A stretch of DNA of 64,000 nucleotides from Balanoglossus misakiensis (Eukaryota; Hemichordata): positions 4,402,001 through 4,466,000 of the forward strand of contig CM082598.2 in assembly GCA_040954595.2 (NCBI GenBank), in the 5' to 3' direction. The notes under the pieces are model-generated. The model did no database searches, was not told where the DNA came from, and worked only from the letters and a program-made list of their open reading frames with translations. The position numbers and the translations under genes were made by a program. Shown in pieces: positions 49,331 through 60,049 of this stretch. Each line of letters begins with the position of its first letter. Positions within the stretch are counted from its first letter, which is position 1.

Positions 49331-52300
49331 ACATAAATAAAGAAACAGGATGGCAGGGGGAATAATTTCACCCTATAAGATTCTTCTTTATGACCTGAAT
49401 ATCCATTGTGTAGACGATGACCTACGTTCTCTCAAAGCTTTAATTGAAGATGATATTCCACCAAGGGATAAGGATCCCATGAAAGACGCTTTTTACTTGT
49501 TTGGATGTCTAGACGAACTGTGTCATATAAGCGAAGACAACCTGGCCTACCTGAAGAAACGGTTTACGAAAATGGGGAAAAACAATTTAGTGGAGAAGAT
49601 TGAAGAATACGAAGCAAAGCACATTAAAAGTACGTAAGATCCAAATCGACAAGAAAATCGAAGAAAACTATACAAAGAGAGGCACAGTTACTATGTTTAA
49701 ATTGTACCCTTTCAATTACAAGTGAATAGCTTGAGCGCCTGATTTAGGGGAATACCAACCAGTCTCTTTATAACAATCAGTTGTATTTGGAGTTTTGTTT
49801 GCTTTTGTCCCTACATTATCCTTAGCCGGTGACCAGGATAACCAACATGGAAAATGTATTTCTTTGTTAACTTCTAAAATTCAGCAACTTCAATATACAC
49901 TTGCAATTTTTGTTCATTACCGTGTAGAGCAGCAAATACAGTTGAATTGATACGCTGGCTTGTAATCTAATTTCAATGTAGTACTTCTCTCTGTAAATAG
50001 ATTTTCTTTATGTGATGCGCTGGGGGCCAGCCATTTCAAATAAACATAATACTATACATGTACTTTGTTTAACGTTTCATGTACCGGTATTTTCATTACC
50101 TCTCCTAAGAAAGTAATTTCATTAACTCTCACTTCCATCCCACTTAAGGTAGACTGCACCCCGAAAGTCAGTCTTAAACTTTCTCTCAGATTTTGCTAAA
50201 GGCAACTTATGCTTTTTCTTAGAATACAAATTGGGGGTTACAGTGCAAAATTTTGAAAATCCATACATAAAAGATACAGAGACAGTCAGACTGACACCAG
50301 AAAAACTACAGTTCAATAACTACCTCCAGCAAAATCGTTCAAATATCAGAGGCCACCATCATTGGAGGCGGAAAGGGCTGAAGTCGTAATATGGTCGGAG
50401 AGATATTTTGGTCTGTAAACTGACAAAATGTTTGCGTTCAATTGCTTCAGGTGAGAAGACTGAGCTAGACACACCCAAGAGCAAATCTATGCCAGGACCG
50501 AGCACTGTAGACACACCCACGAGCAGATCTATGCCAGGACCGAGCACTGTAGGAAGCTACCACTCAAGTGAAGGGGCTGAAGACACTTCAACAACTAGTA
50601 AGTGACCAAGTGAATCTACTATTTTTGTAGATACAGAGACAGTCAGACTGACACCAGAAAAACTACAGTTCAATAACTACCTCCAGCAAAATCGTTCAAA
50701 TATCAGAGGCCACCATCATTGGAGGCGGAAAGGACTGAAGTCGTAATATGGTTGGAGATGTGAGATTGACTGTTGACTAAACTAACAACATGTTTGTGTT
50801 CAACTGCTTCAGGTGAGAAGACTGAGCTAGACACAGCCAAGAGCAGATATTCTATGCCAGGACCGAGCACTGTAGACACACCCAAGAGCAGTTCTATTCC
50901 AGGAACTAGCACTGTAGGACGCTACAACACAAGCGACGGGGCTGCAAACAATTCAGCAACTTCTCTCAGACTAGCAGTTTTTGTTTTACTGTGTCCTATC
51001 TGTATTTCCTCAATTATGGTATTAATCAAATGCTCTGACTACTTCTCAGGCCCTACAGTGAAAAGTGATGCAAGCTCGAAGGAACCAAGGTAAAATTTTA
51101 AGTTTATAAACATATACCGGTACATAGCCACATCTCCAAGAATAGCTCACAAACCACTTGAATTGTTAATGCAATTGACTTAGCTGCAAAATTAATACAT
51201 CCTGCAGTTGTGCTAAGGAACGAAATTCGGTAGACTGTCGACAGTCCCTCGCGCCTAATGTGTATCGATTCGGCGTTTCGTGCGAGGGCCATTAGGCCCG
51301 AGGGACTGTTATAGCTTGTAAGCCTTGCCCTGATATTAATTATGCATGCAGAAAATGACGTAGTAAAATTTGCATATGGGGGCGTAAATTAAGGTCACCG
51401 TGTCACGCATGCGTTTGTTAAATTGTTATTACGTATATATTAACTGTCAATCATTTTACAGGTGAATTATCCCACAGTGCCCGTGTGAGGGCGAAACAAG
51501 GTATAACAGTCCCTCGGGCCACGCCCATGCCCGAGGCCTTACGGCCATCGCACCACGAAACGCCGAATCGGGCCTTACGGCGCTCGCACGAAACGCCGAA
51601 TTGATACACATTAGGCGCGAGGGACTGTCGACAGTCTAGAAATTTGGTAGTACAACTTCATTTGGGGACAGTCCATTGATGCCTTGCAAAAGGGGGGAGA
51701 GCAGTTAAGGAGAGTCCTGGGCATGGACCACTTCGCGGATAGAATAACACAGGGGGTTGTGGGACAGTTTGCGTTCTGATGCTCTGCATTGGCCATGTAC
51801 TAGACGCTTTGTTGAATGCAAATTGTACCATCATGCATTACAGATACCCTGTCCACCGTGGCGCGTAGTGGTATATGTATGCATGATGGATGCACATGCA
51901 GACAGACAAAAAGACAGACTTGCACTTTTGCTAAGTTAGGAGAAAAAATGTCAAGGGATTATCCACAATGTCACATACATGTTTACTTTCTTTACCTATA
52001 CAGAATGGCAGGTTCCGGAATACTGGTGATTGGTGATGAGTGGGGTACACAGAAAGGTGGACTTTCTACCGTTAACAGACACGTCGCCTCATTGGCTGCG
52101 GAAACTGGGAAGGAGGTCTTTGCAACAGCTCTTGAAGCAACACAAGAAGATAAGGAAGATGCCTCTGATAATGGTGTAAGCCTGCAGGTTGGAAGGCCAC
52201 ATCGTGATGAAAAGATACCAAATATAAAGTGGTTAAACATGTATCACCCTGTTCATTTTCCAGACATCGCAAAACTTGATGTTGATGTCATCATAGGTCA

Positions 52301-53240
52301 CATGCCAATCACCTCTCCTGGTGCACTCGACATCTGCCAGACATTGTTTCCAGCGAAGAGAGTGATCCTCTTCAACCACGTCATACCAGAAGATATTGAG
52401 GTACACAAGGCATCGTGGACCGCAAAGAAGCTTGAGGAGAAAGAGAAGGCTCTCTGTGAAGAAGCTGCCCAGGCAGACGTAGTCTTCTCAGTTGGCCCGC
52501 GCATGTACAGCCACTTTGATAACAAATACCGGAAGTACTCATCATCACACAAGCGCAAGATCAAACACGAGCTGTTTCTACCGATGCCAGATGACAAGTT
52601 CTTCAATATCGAGATGCAGAAGCCCAGTGAAACATGCAAGGTCCAGATCCTGACCTTCGGTAGAGTCAATGGTGTTGCCAACCTCAAAGGCTATGATCTG
52701 GTGGCAAGTGCATTGAGTCAAACCGTATCGGATAGGATGAGAACCCATCCATCACAAGACCCCCCAGTTTGGACCATCAGGGGTATACCGGAGGGGGAAG
52801 AACAGGAGACAGACAGATACTTAAAAGACCATGTCCAGTCCCGTCATCTGCAAATCAATCAGTATCCTTATGGATCTCAGGATGAAATTAGGGTTGATAT
52901 CCAGCAGAGTCATCTATGCTTGATGCCATCTCGCAGCGAGCCTTTTGGCTTGGTTGGCTTAGAGGCCATCGCAGCTGGAATCCCTGTCCTTGTGACGAAG
53001 AACTCGGGCTTAGCCAAGTTTCTCACCCGTCATATTGACACCGATAAGGCGAAAGCGGTCATCGTCGACGTCGGCGTGAACGACGCGGAACGCGATGAAG
53101 ATATCCGCGAATGGTCCACCCGTATCAACCAAGTTCTGAACGAATATGACACAGCCTTCAAGAGGGCACAGGAGATGAAGAAACTTCTCCAAGAATGCCA
53201 GGATGTTCGTGACACACACGAAGCATTCAAAGCAGAGTGA
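49331..53240 (+). CDS. DED gene A: death effector domain fused to GT4-type glycosyltransferase
   Basis: The first exon begins after TTTTTTCACAG, with ATG at 49350. Exons: 49350-49629 (DED), 50451-50597 (linker), then either 51050-51089 or the longer 50813-51089, then 52004-53240 (TGA). Both versions are in frame (567 or 646 aa). Residues 1-93 form a six-helix DED (LKALIEDDIPPR, HISEDNLAYLKKRF, MGKNNLVEKI). The RxDL signature reads KNNL. The linker carries 14-residue TPKSKSMPGPSTVD repeats. The last 411 residues are a GT-B retaining glycosyltransferase of GT4 type: an N-terminal GGLSTVNRHVASLA loop, GRVNGVANLKGYDLV, and EPFGLVGLE (52938-52964), the E-x7-E catalytic motif. Donor and acceptor are unknown. 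A cytosolic signalling protein with an enzymatic effector is my inference. Confidence 0.8.
50451..50597 (+). other. Linker exon, two 42-bp units (gene A)
   Basis: Symmetric phase-1 exon of 147 bases encoding two SMPGPSTVDTP repeats. Related linker exons lie at 50813, 54789-54893, 56086-56190, 57366-57473 and 63168-63314. Their length differs by one 42-bp unit (147 versus 105), so the exon can be used or skipped without shifting the frame. Confidence 0.75.
51231..51638. mobile_element. 408-bp MULE-like MITE in the last intron of gene A
   Basis: The ends TAGACTGTCGACAGTCCCTC and GAGGGACTGTCGACAGTCTA are long inverted repeats. Nine-base flanks GAAATTCGG (51222-51230) and GAAATTTGG (51639-51647) match with one change. 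Gene D lacks the insert and reads TGAATTCTGTAGTAC at about 63727. Nine-base target duplications are usual for Mutator-like elements. Confidence 0.75.
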
Positions 53241-53256
53241 GGTCTTATTCCGGCTA

Positions 53257-53606
53257 TTAAAGTCTCTCTCTCGCTGCCCTTTTACCATTAATTATGTTTG
53301 ATACAAGACACTGTTTATCTTAATGTACATGTGGATATATAGTGAATCAACTCTCAACCACACACACCTTCCATCTGGCTTGTAGACACAAGAGTGAAAA
53401 AACTCGCCAAAATGAATAATTGGTCTCTACCATTTATTCATTTTAGGCGAGTTTTTACTGTCATATCATACAAACTTGTGGGATGGAAGTTGAGTGTGGT
53501 TGAACGTTCATTCACTTATACACATGTACATTAACATAAACAGTGTCTTGTATCAAACATAATTAATGGAATAAAGGGCAGCGAGAGAGAGAGACTTTGT
53601 CCCTTT
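53257..53606. mobile_element. TTAA MITE family M1 directly after gene A
   Basis: It begins with TTAAAGTCTCTCTCTCGCTG 16 bases after the glycosyltransferase stop codon and ends GAGACTTTGTCCCTTTA. It must form the gene's 3' UTR, and contains an AATAAA at 53569-53574. A further partial copy occupies 53788-53900. Confidence 0.75.
53569..53574 (+). terminator. Candidate polyadenylation signal of gene A, inside a MITE
   Basis: AATAAA within the M1 element, about 330 bases past the stop. No earlier hexamer was seen. Confidence 0.35.
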
Positions 53607-54114
53607 ATGATTTGCCACAGGCAGCACAAGACCAGTAATCAATTTCCCACAGACAACAGTAGCAGCGTTGAGAAATATATTCCTATTTTCTATTGAATAC
53701 CTAGATCAGATGACAGTACAACTTTAATAGCAGACTATTAAATGGCTATACTCAAGCAACCATTCCAACTTATTCCATATTCCATAGAGGGGACACAGTC
53801 TCTCTCTCGCTGCCCCTTTTTCAATTCATTATGTTTGATACAAGACACCATTTATGTTATTGTACAAGAGGATATTATATAGTGAGTAAACGTTTGACAT
53901 ACATACATACATGGTGAATCCTAGCCCTGCGTGCAGGTCTGTGTGTTCGCGGCGTTACACGGCCTCCACCACAGCCCTGCAAAGGTTCATAGACAAAACT
54001 GGTGCGTCTCCGGTCCGGATCCAGACTGCAGCTTTCCGGCCGGAATTCAGACATTCAAAAAATGACCCCAGAATAGAACTTTAGCTGAGTCTGTTTCCTT
54101 TTCTTTTTTTACAG

Positions 54115-55667
54115 GATGACAGGAGAAAGTATTCCTCCCTATAAATCTCTTCTTTATGACCTGCATAAGCATTGTGACGAAGATGATGTACAATCTCTCA
54201 AAGCTTTAATTCATAATGATATTCCACCAAGGCAGAAGCAAGGCATGAAAACCGCCATGGAATTGTTTAAATGTTTAGACAACCGGGGTCATATAAGCAA
54301 AGACAACCTGGCCTACCTGAAGACGCGGTTTAAGGAAATGGGGAAAAACAATTTAGTGAAGAAGATTGAAGATTATGAAGCAAAGCACATAAAAAGTACA
54401 TGGAAGTCAGATCTATATCGACAAGAAAAAAAGAAAAAATATATACTAAGTTTAACGGTTCATGCATTTTCATAACCTCTCCAAAGAAAGTAATTTAATT
54501 CATTCTCTGAAGATGTAAACTGCACTTCCATCCTACTTAAGGTAGACTGCTTTTTCTTAGAATACAAATTGGGGTTACAGTGCAAAATTTTGAAAATCCA
54601 TACATAAAAGATACAGAGACTGTCAGACTGACACCAGAAAAACTACAGTTCCGTAACTACCTCCAGAAAAATCGTTCAAGTGTCAGAGGCCACCATTATT
54701 GGAGGCAGAAAGGGCTGAAGTCGTAATATGGTTGGAGACGTGCGACTGTTGACTAAACTAACAACATGTTTGTGTTCAACTGCTTCAGGTAAGAAGACTG
54801 AGCTAGACACACCCAAGAGCAGTTCTATGCCAGGACCTAACACTGTAGGAAGCTACCACTCAAGTGAAGGGGCTGAAGACGCTTCAGCAGCTAGTAAGTG
54901 ACCAAGTACATTTACCCAGCAATTCATAATCGCATGCAAACATTGCAGTTTATGGCTCTAAAATTGTGGATATCTTGAAATAAAAAAGTGCTTCATTTGG
55001 TGTCACAGAAAGGACTTTCATGAGTCTCATATCTGTTCATTTATGTCAATTGTCTGATTAAGCACCTTGGTGAAATTGGTTGTAAACTGTGAAGCACTAG
55101 ATATAAGATCGTCATAATCTCAGAAGCGAAACAAAACTTTTATTATATTGTATTTTCAGATAATTTCCTCGATTGATGGGAGAGACCAATAACAGTTTTA
55201 CTTTAATTTACTTATGTGACATCACAATTCCTCTATTTACAGGTAAACTGTTGATAAAAGCTAAAGTGAAAAAAGTAAAATTACTTCCAGGAAGAAATGA
55301 AGATTCATCAACACAATCCAAAAAAACAGATTTTTTATTGAGTATTGCTAATAAAGTCTATGATGATGTTGACTTAAAGAAAGAAGGTTCTCTCAAAGAG
55401 GTTGAAGATCACCTGAAGTTTCTTGGAGCTTGGGTGGAGGAGTACATAATTTCTTCAATAATATGTGTGGTTGTGTGTCCCACATTAGATGTCCGGGAAA
55501 AAGTATTGTCTCAGCTCGCGAGCGGAGTCTTACAACAAGTGTTCCAGAAGGCCATCATCACTGATGAGTTGTTAGAGAGTCTTCAGGCTGAAGACATAAC
55601 CATGGAAGTGACAATCTCAGAAGATTACAGGAAATGGAACCAAGGTCAAATTTTAGTCACACTTTAG
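54115..55667 (+). CDS. DED gene B: DED plus TRADD-N-like domain, 269 aa
   Basis: Exons: 54116-54395 (DED; ATG two bases after TTTTTTTACAG), 54789-54893 (linker, one unit) and 55243-55667 (TAG), totalling 810 bases in frame. The DED resembles gene A (LKALIHNDIPPR, HISKDNLAYLKTRF, MGKNNLVKKI). The last exon encodes about 141 residues: strand KLLIKAKV, helix FLLSIANKVYDDV, a helical middle, strand SIICVVVCPTL, long helix DVREKVLSQLASGVLQQVFQ, and strand DITMEVTIS. That beta-alpha..beta-alpha-beta order fits the ferredoxin-like N-terminal domain of TRADD; this is fold-level inference, not a sequence match I can verify. TRADD-N domains link death-fold receptors to TRAFs and are known in bacterial conflict systems. 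A 24-codon in-frame extension upstream of the last exon (55173) is probably intron. Confidence 0.7.
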
Positions 55668-56085
55668 CCCCATTCACATGCATAATTTAATTAACAGTGT
55701 CGATCTCCGTTGGATTCTCCACCTGTTGTATGACATGATAGCAATTAAGCACATAAAAGTACATTTAAGTGAGATCCATATCGACAAGAAAAAAAGAAAA
55801 AATATATACTAAGTTTAACGGTTCATGCATTTTCATAACCTCTCCAAAAAAGTAATTTTATTCACTATCTGAAGATGTAAACTGCACTTCCATCGTACTT
55901 AAGGTAGATACAGAGACAGTCAGACTGACACCAGAAAAACTACAGTTCCGTAACTACCTCCAGAAAAATCGTTCAAGTGTCAGAGGCCACCATTATTGGA
56001 GGCGGAAAGGGCTGAAGTCGTAATATGGTTGGAGACGTGCGACTGTTGACTAAACTAACAACATGTTTGTGTTCAACTGCTTCAG

Positions 56086-56949
56086 GTAAGAAGACTGAGC
56101 TAGACACACCCAAGAGCAGTTCTATTCCAGGACCTAGCACTGTAGGAAGCTACCACTCAAGTGAAGGGGCTGAAGACTCTTCAGCAGCTAGTAAGTGACC
56201 AAGTACATTTACCCAGCAATTCATAATCGCATGCAAACATTGCAGTTTATGGCTCTAAAATTGTGGATATCTTGAAATAAAAAAGTGCTTCATTTGGTGT
56301 CACAGAAAGGACTTTCATGAGTCTCATATCTGTTCATTTATGTCAATTGTCTGATTAAGCACCTTGGTGAAATTGGTTGGAAACTGTGAAGCACTAGATA
56401 TAAGATCGTCATAATCTCAGAAGGGAAACAATACTTTTATTATATTGTATTTTCAGATAATTTCCTAGATTGATGGAAGAGACCAATAACAGTTTTACTT
56501 TAATTTACTTATGTGACATCACAATTACTCTATTTACAGGTAAACTGTTGATAAAAGCTACAGTAAAAGAAGTAAAATTACGTCCAGGAAGTTATGAAGA
56601 TAAAAAAGCAGAATTTTTATTGGATATTGCTAAAAAAGTCTATGATGGTGTTGACTTAAAGAAAGAAGGTGCTCTCAAAGAGGTTGAAGATCACCTGAAG
56701 TTTCTTGGAGCTTGGGCGGAGGAGTACATATCTTCTTCAATAATATGTGTGGTTGTGTGTCCCACATTAGATGTCCGGGAAAAAGTATTGTCTCAGCTCG
56801 CGAGCGGAGTCTTACAACAAGTGTTCCAGAAGGCCATCATCACTGATGAGTTGTTAGAGAGTCTTCAGGCTGAAGACATCACCATGGAAGTGACAATCTC
56901 AGAAGATTACAGGGAATGGAGCCAAGGTAAAATTTTAGCCACACTTTAG
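56086..56949 (+). CDS. Second linker + TRADD-N-like terminal exon set (gene B copy 2)
   Basis: Linker exon 56086-56190 and terminal exon 56540-56949 (TAG) repeat the 3' part of gene B at an offset of 1297 bases. No DED exon precedes them, so they are either alternative 3' ends of gene B or a gene that lost its first exon. Compared with copy 1 the terminal exon has 17 amino-acid-changing and 2 silent codon differences and lacks 15 bases (five codons after YED). The interrupting intron differs by only about 6 of 349 bases. The residues SIICVVVCPTL to MEVTIS are identical. Confidence 0.65.
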
Positions 56950-57365
56950 CCCCATTCACATGCATAATTTAATTAACAGTGTCGATCTCCGTTGGATTCT
57001 CCACCTGTTGTATGACATGATAGCAATTAAGCACATAAAAGTACATTTAAGTGAGATCCATATCGACAAGAAAAAAAGAAAAAATATAAACTAAGTTTGA
57101 CAGTTCATGCTATTCATAACCTCTCCACAGAAAGTAATTTAATTCACTCTCTGAAGATGTAAACTGCACTTCCATCCTACTTAAGGTAGATACAGAGACA
57201 GTCAGACTGACCAGAAAAACTGCAGTTCCGTAACTACCTCCAGCAAAATCGTTCAAATGTCAGAGGCCACCATCATTGCAGGCGGAAAGGGCTGAAGTCG
57301 TAATATAGTCGGAGACATGCGACTGTTGACTAAACTAACAACATGTTTGTGTTCAACTGCTTCAG

Positions 57366-57975
57366 GTGAGAAGACTGAGCTAGACGCACTCAAGAGCAGA
57401 TCTATGCCAGGACCGAGCACTGCAGGACGCTATATCCACTCAAGTGAAGGGGCTGAAGACACTTCAGCAACTCGTAAGTGACCAAGTACATCTACTATTT
57501 TGGATTTACAGTGTGCCATATTCCTTATTTGCAAATTAATATGATCTCATGCATCTCAAATATTGAGGTTATGACTCTAAAATTGCTCATATCTTGAAAT
57601 AAAAACATGCTTCGTTTGGCATCTTCCTCTAAACGAATCCGTATTTTAATGACAACGCATTTTTCTTTCTTCTCAGGCCCTACAGTGAAAAGTGTTGATC
57701 CTGTATCAGACATGTACAGGTACTTGAACGATCACCTCGTTGCAGATGATTTGGACACACTCAAATATATGCTGCACGGAAAAATCCCGCCGAGAAAACT
57801 CCAGCAACTGACGGACGCGGCCGACATTTTCATCTGTCTCGAAGAAAGGGGAGATATAAAGAGAGATACCTGCGATTTTGAATATCTCAAGGAGCTGCTT
57901 CGCCTAACGGGGAAAATCAATCTGATTACAGAAGTTGAAAAATGCGAGCAACAGTTGCAAGGAAGACGATTTTGA
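57366..57975 (+). CDS. Third linker + terminal DED exon set
   Basis: Linker exon 57366-57473 and terminal exon 57677-57975 (TGA). The terminal exon encodes a DED of a different subtype: DDLDTLKYMLHGKIPPRKL, then ADIFICLEERGDIK, then FEYLKELLRLTGKINL. No start exon of its own is present. Both exons are phase 1, so the first exon of gene B (54116-54395) could splice here to make a tandem-DED protein resembling FLIP or the caspase-8 prodomain. It could also be an orphan 3' end. AATAAA follows at 58019. Confidence 0.65.
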
Positions 57976-58018
57976 TTTGATTTATTTAGCCCTTAAAAGA
58001 AAACTGACAAAACACTAA

Positions 58019-58024
58019 AATAAA
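58019..58024 (+). terminator. Polyadenylation signal after the terminal DED exon
   Basis: AATAAA 44 bases after the TGA, well placed for a short 3' UTR, marking the likely end of the gene B transcription unit. Confidence 0.5.
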
Positions 58025-58345
58025 CTGTAACAACCTAAATTTGGCACCAAGGATAACAGAATAGTTAAAAACCAGTTTTTCCACTGTGTTCCCATAAAGA
58101 CGACCATAACATAGAAAATATATGACTCCAGAGTTCAAGATCCCACGTTTCCAATTTCCATATTACAATTGCTTCGCATTTTTAAAGCTCCATTAGCTGT
58201 AATTTTTTACCTGCAGTTTCTTGTTCGAATGATGAAACATCCATAGCTTATTGACACAACATCTATGTAAAATAGCAATTTTCATGTTGTATTCAAAGCC
58301 TTATCACAAATTAGTTCTAAGTGTGTTAGTGATAAATAACTTTAA

Positions 58346-58655
58346 AGAGACAAAGTCTCTCTCTCGCTGCCCCTTTTTCAATTAATTATGTTTGATACAA
58401 GACACCGTTTATGTTATTGTACATGTGGATATATGGTGAATCAACATTCGATCACACACAACTTCCATCTTGTTTGTAGACACGAGAGTGAAAAAAAACT
58501 CGCCAAAATGAATAATCGGTCTCTACCATTTATTCATTTTGCACGAGTTTTTACTCTCATATCATACAAGTGGGATGGAAATTGTGTGTGGTTTAATAAC
58601 ATAAACGGTGTCTTGTATCAAACATAAGTAATGGAAAAAGGGCTGCGAGATTCAA
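58346..58655. mobile_element. TTAA MITE family M1, right end replaced
   Basis: Good left end after TTAA (58342-58345) and good hairpin centre, but the right end breaks at GGGCTGCGAG and continues as the duplicated 5' flank. The same break is in 46550-46709. Confidence 0.65.
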
Positions 58656-59327
58656 CAGTTACTTGTATTCAAAAAAGGTAAATCCTTGTTTCATAATATT
58701 TTGTTGAAATAAAATGTAAAATGGTATCATCCAAATGCAGCTGCCTGAACGACTTACCATATATGGAATCAAGGGGGCCATAATTCTTGGAACTGTCATA
58801 GTTATATTTAAACACCAAAATGAACCAGTCCTGGCCAGTTTGAGGAGCAGCTCACAGCAAAGAGTATCGGTGCTGTTGTTTTGAAGGTTCCAGAAAAAGT
58901 TGTCCCTCTAACATCGCTGGAAGACGAATACTCTCCAGGTCAGTGATTTAATTATCTTCAAAAGACAAATCAGACCACTTATTTTCAGAAGTATTTGAGT
59001 TCTAAATCGACACAGGTTGCAATGTATGCTTTGTTAGGAGAGTCATTCTCGATAGTGTCCATTACTGTGCATAATATTACCATTGCCTGTGTGTCGCATT
59101 TTAATTGGTCGAGATGAACGACGTCACTGACGACAAATACTCAGTAATGGTTTGTTTTAATACATGCCTGTAAATCTGAATAGTAATATTAGCATACAGT
59201 TCAGTGAATACAACATTTTGCGTAACACAAGTTCCGGGGCCCCCTTTATTTTTGCGTGCGACATTTTCGTAAATTTTGACGGTTTTCTTGAGTTCGTTGG
59301 TGATATAATGGAAATAACCGACTCCGC

Positions 59328-59456
59328 CCTAACTATTAACGTTTGTTTATGGGCTCGGGCGAGAGGAAAGCCAAAATTCATGGGCTCGGAAGCCTTGCCC
59401 ATGGATTTTTGGCTTTCCCCTCGCCCTTGCCCATAAACAAACGTTAATGGTCAGGG
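59328..59456. repeat. 128-bp near-perfect hairpin, copy 2
   Basis: Same stem as 48114-48241, with a handful of compensated and uncompensated changes, in the 5' flank of gene D. Confidence 0.75.
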
Positions 59457-60003
59457 CGTTGCCCATTATTTCTATAATACATACATACATACATACAGTG
59501 ATTTGATGGGTGTACTAAAAACTAACTTATAATACAGGAAAAGATATAAAAGATTGAGATATGACAATGAAGGGACGGGGAAATTAAGCGAAAACAGATG
59601 TCTTTTTGTAGTGCGTATACATCGGAAAATCCCGCTCATCGAAGTTTCAACAACTCTATTATTGAACAAGCTTTTGAAGATTTGAGAGCTGGGTTCGAGT
59701 TAGTTTTATGAGTCGATAGCCTTGAAATGTTCACTTATCCAGTAGAATCCGACTTTCGATCAAGCAACCATTCGCGTCAGTATATGTCCACAGGGGGAAA
59801 AGATCCAGGAACTGTCCTGGAGAGTGAAACTACATGTAGACGTTACAGAGCGCTATATACTGCCAACACCCGGTAGACAAAAAACACATTGTTCAAAGAC
59901 CATTGCTATTGCCTGATAAATGACTTACATTGCTTACTCATGATAACCTGCACGTATCGAAACTCTGGTGTCTCTCATAATGGTGACTCACCATAATCAA
60001 TCT

Positions 60004-60049
60004 GATCACGGTTACTAGTAACCGTGATCTGATTAAAATTTTAATCAGA
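60004..60049. promoter_or_regulatory. Two overlapping perfect palindromes upstream of gene D
   Basis: A 26-base palindrome centred on GGTTACTAGTAACC (60004-60029) overlaps a 24-base palindrome centred on TTAAAATTTTAA (60026-60049). The second is kept with one change upstream of gene A (near 48840), the first is not. Function unknown; could be a binding site for a dimeric factor or a transposon trace. Confidence 0.35.

Noticed and set aside
51816-52003. In-frame upstream extension of the glycosyltransferase exon
   Set aside because: The sequence up to CTTTACCTATACAG looks like intron, and is shared with the non-coding 63.7-64 kb region; the acceptor at 52003 restores the frame of gene A.
55173-55242. 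Alternative start MMGETNNSFTLIYLCDITIP for the TRADD-N-like exon
   Set aside because: It overlaps the intron and polypyrimidine tract before CTATTTACAG; the phase-1 join from the linker exon explains the frame better.
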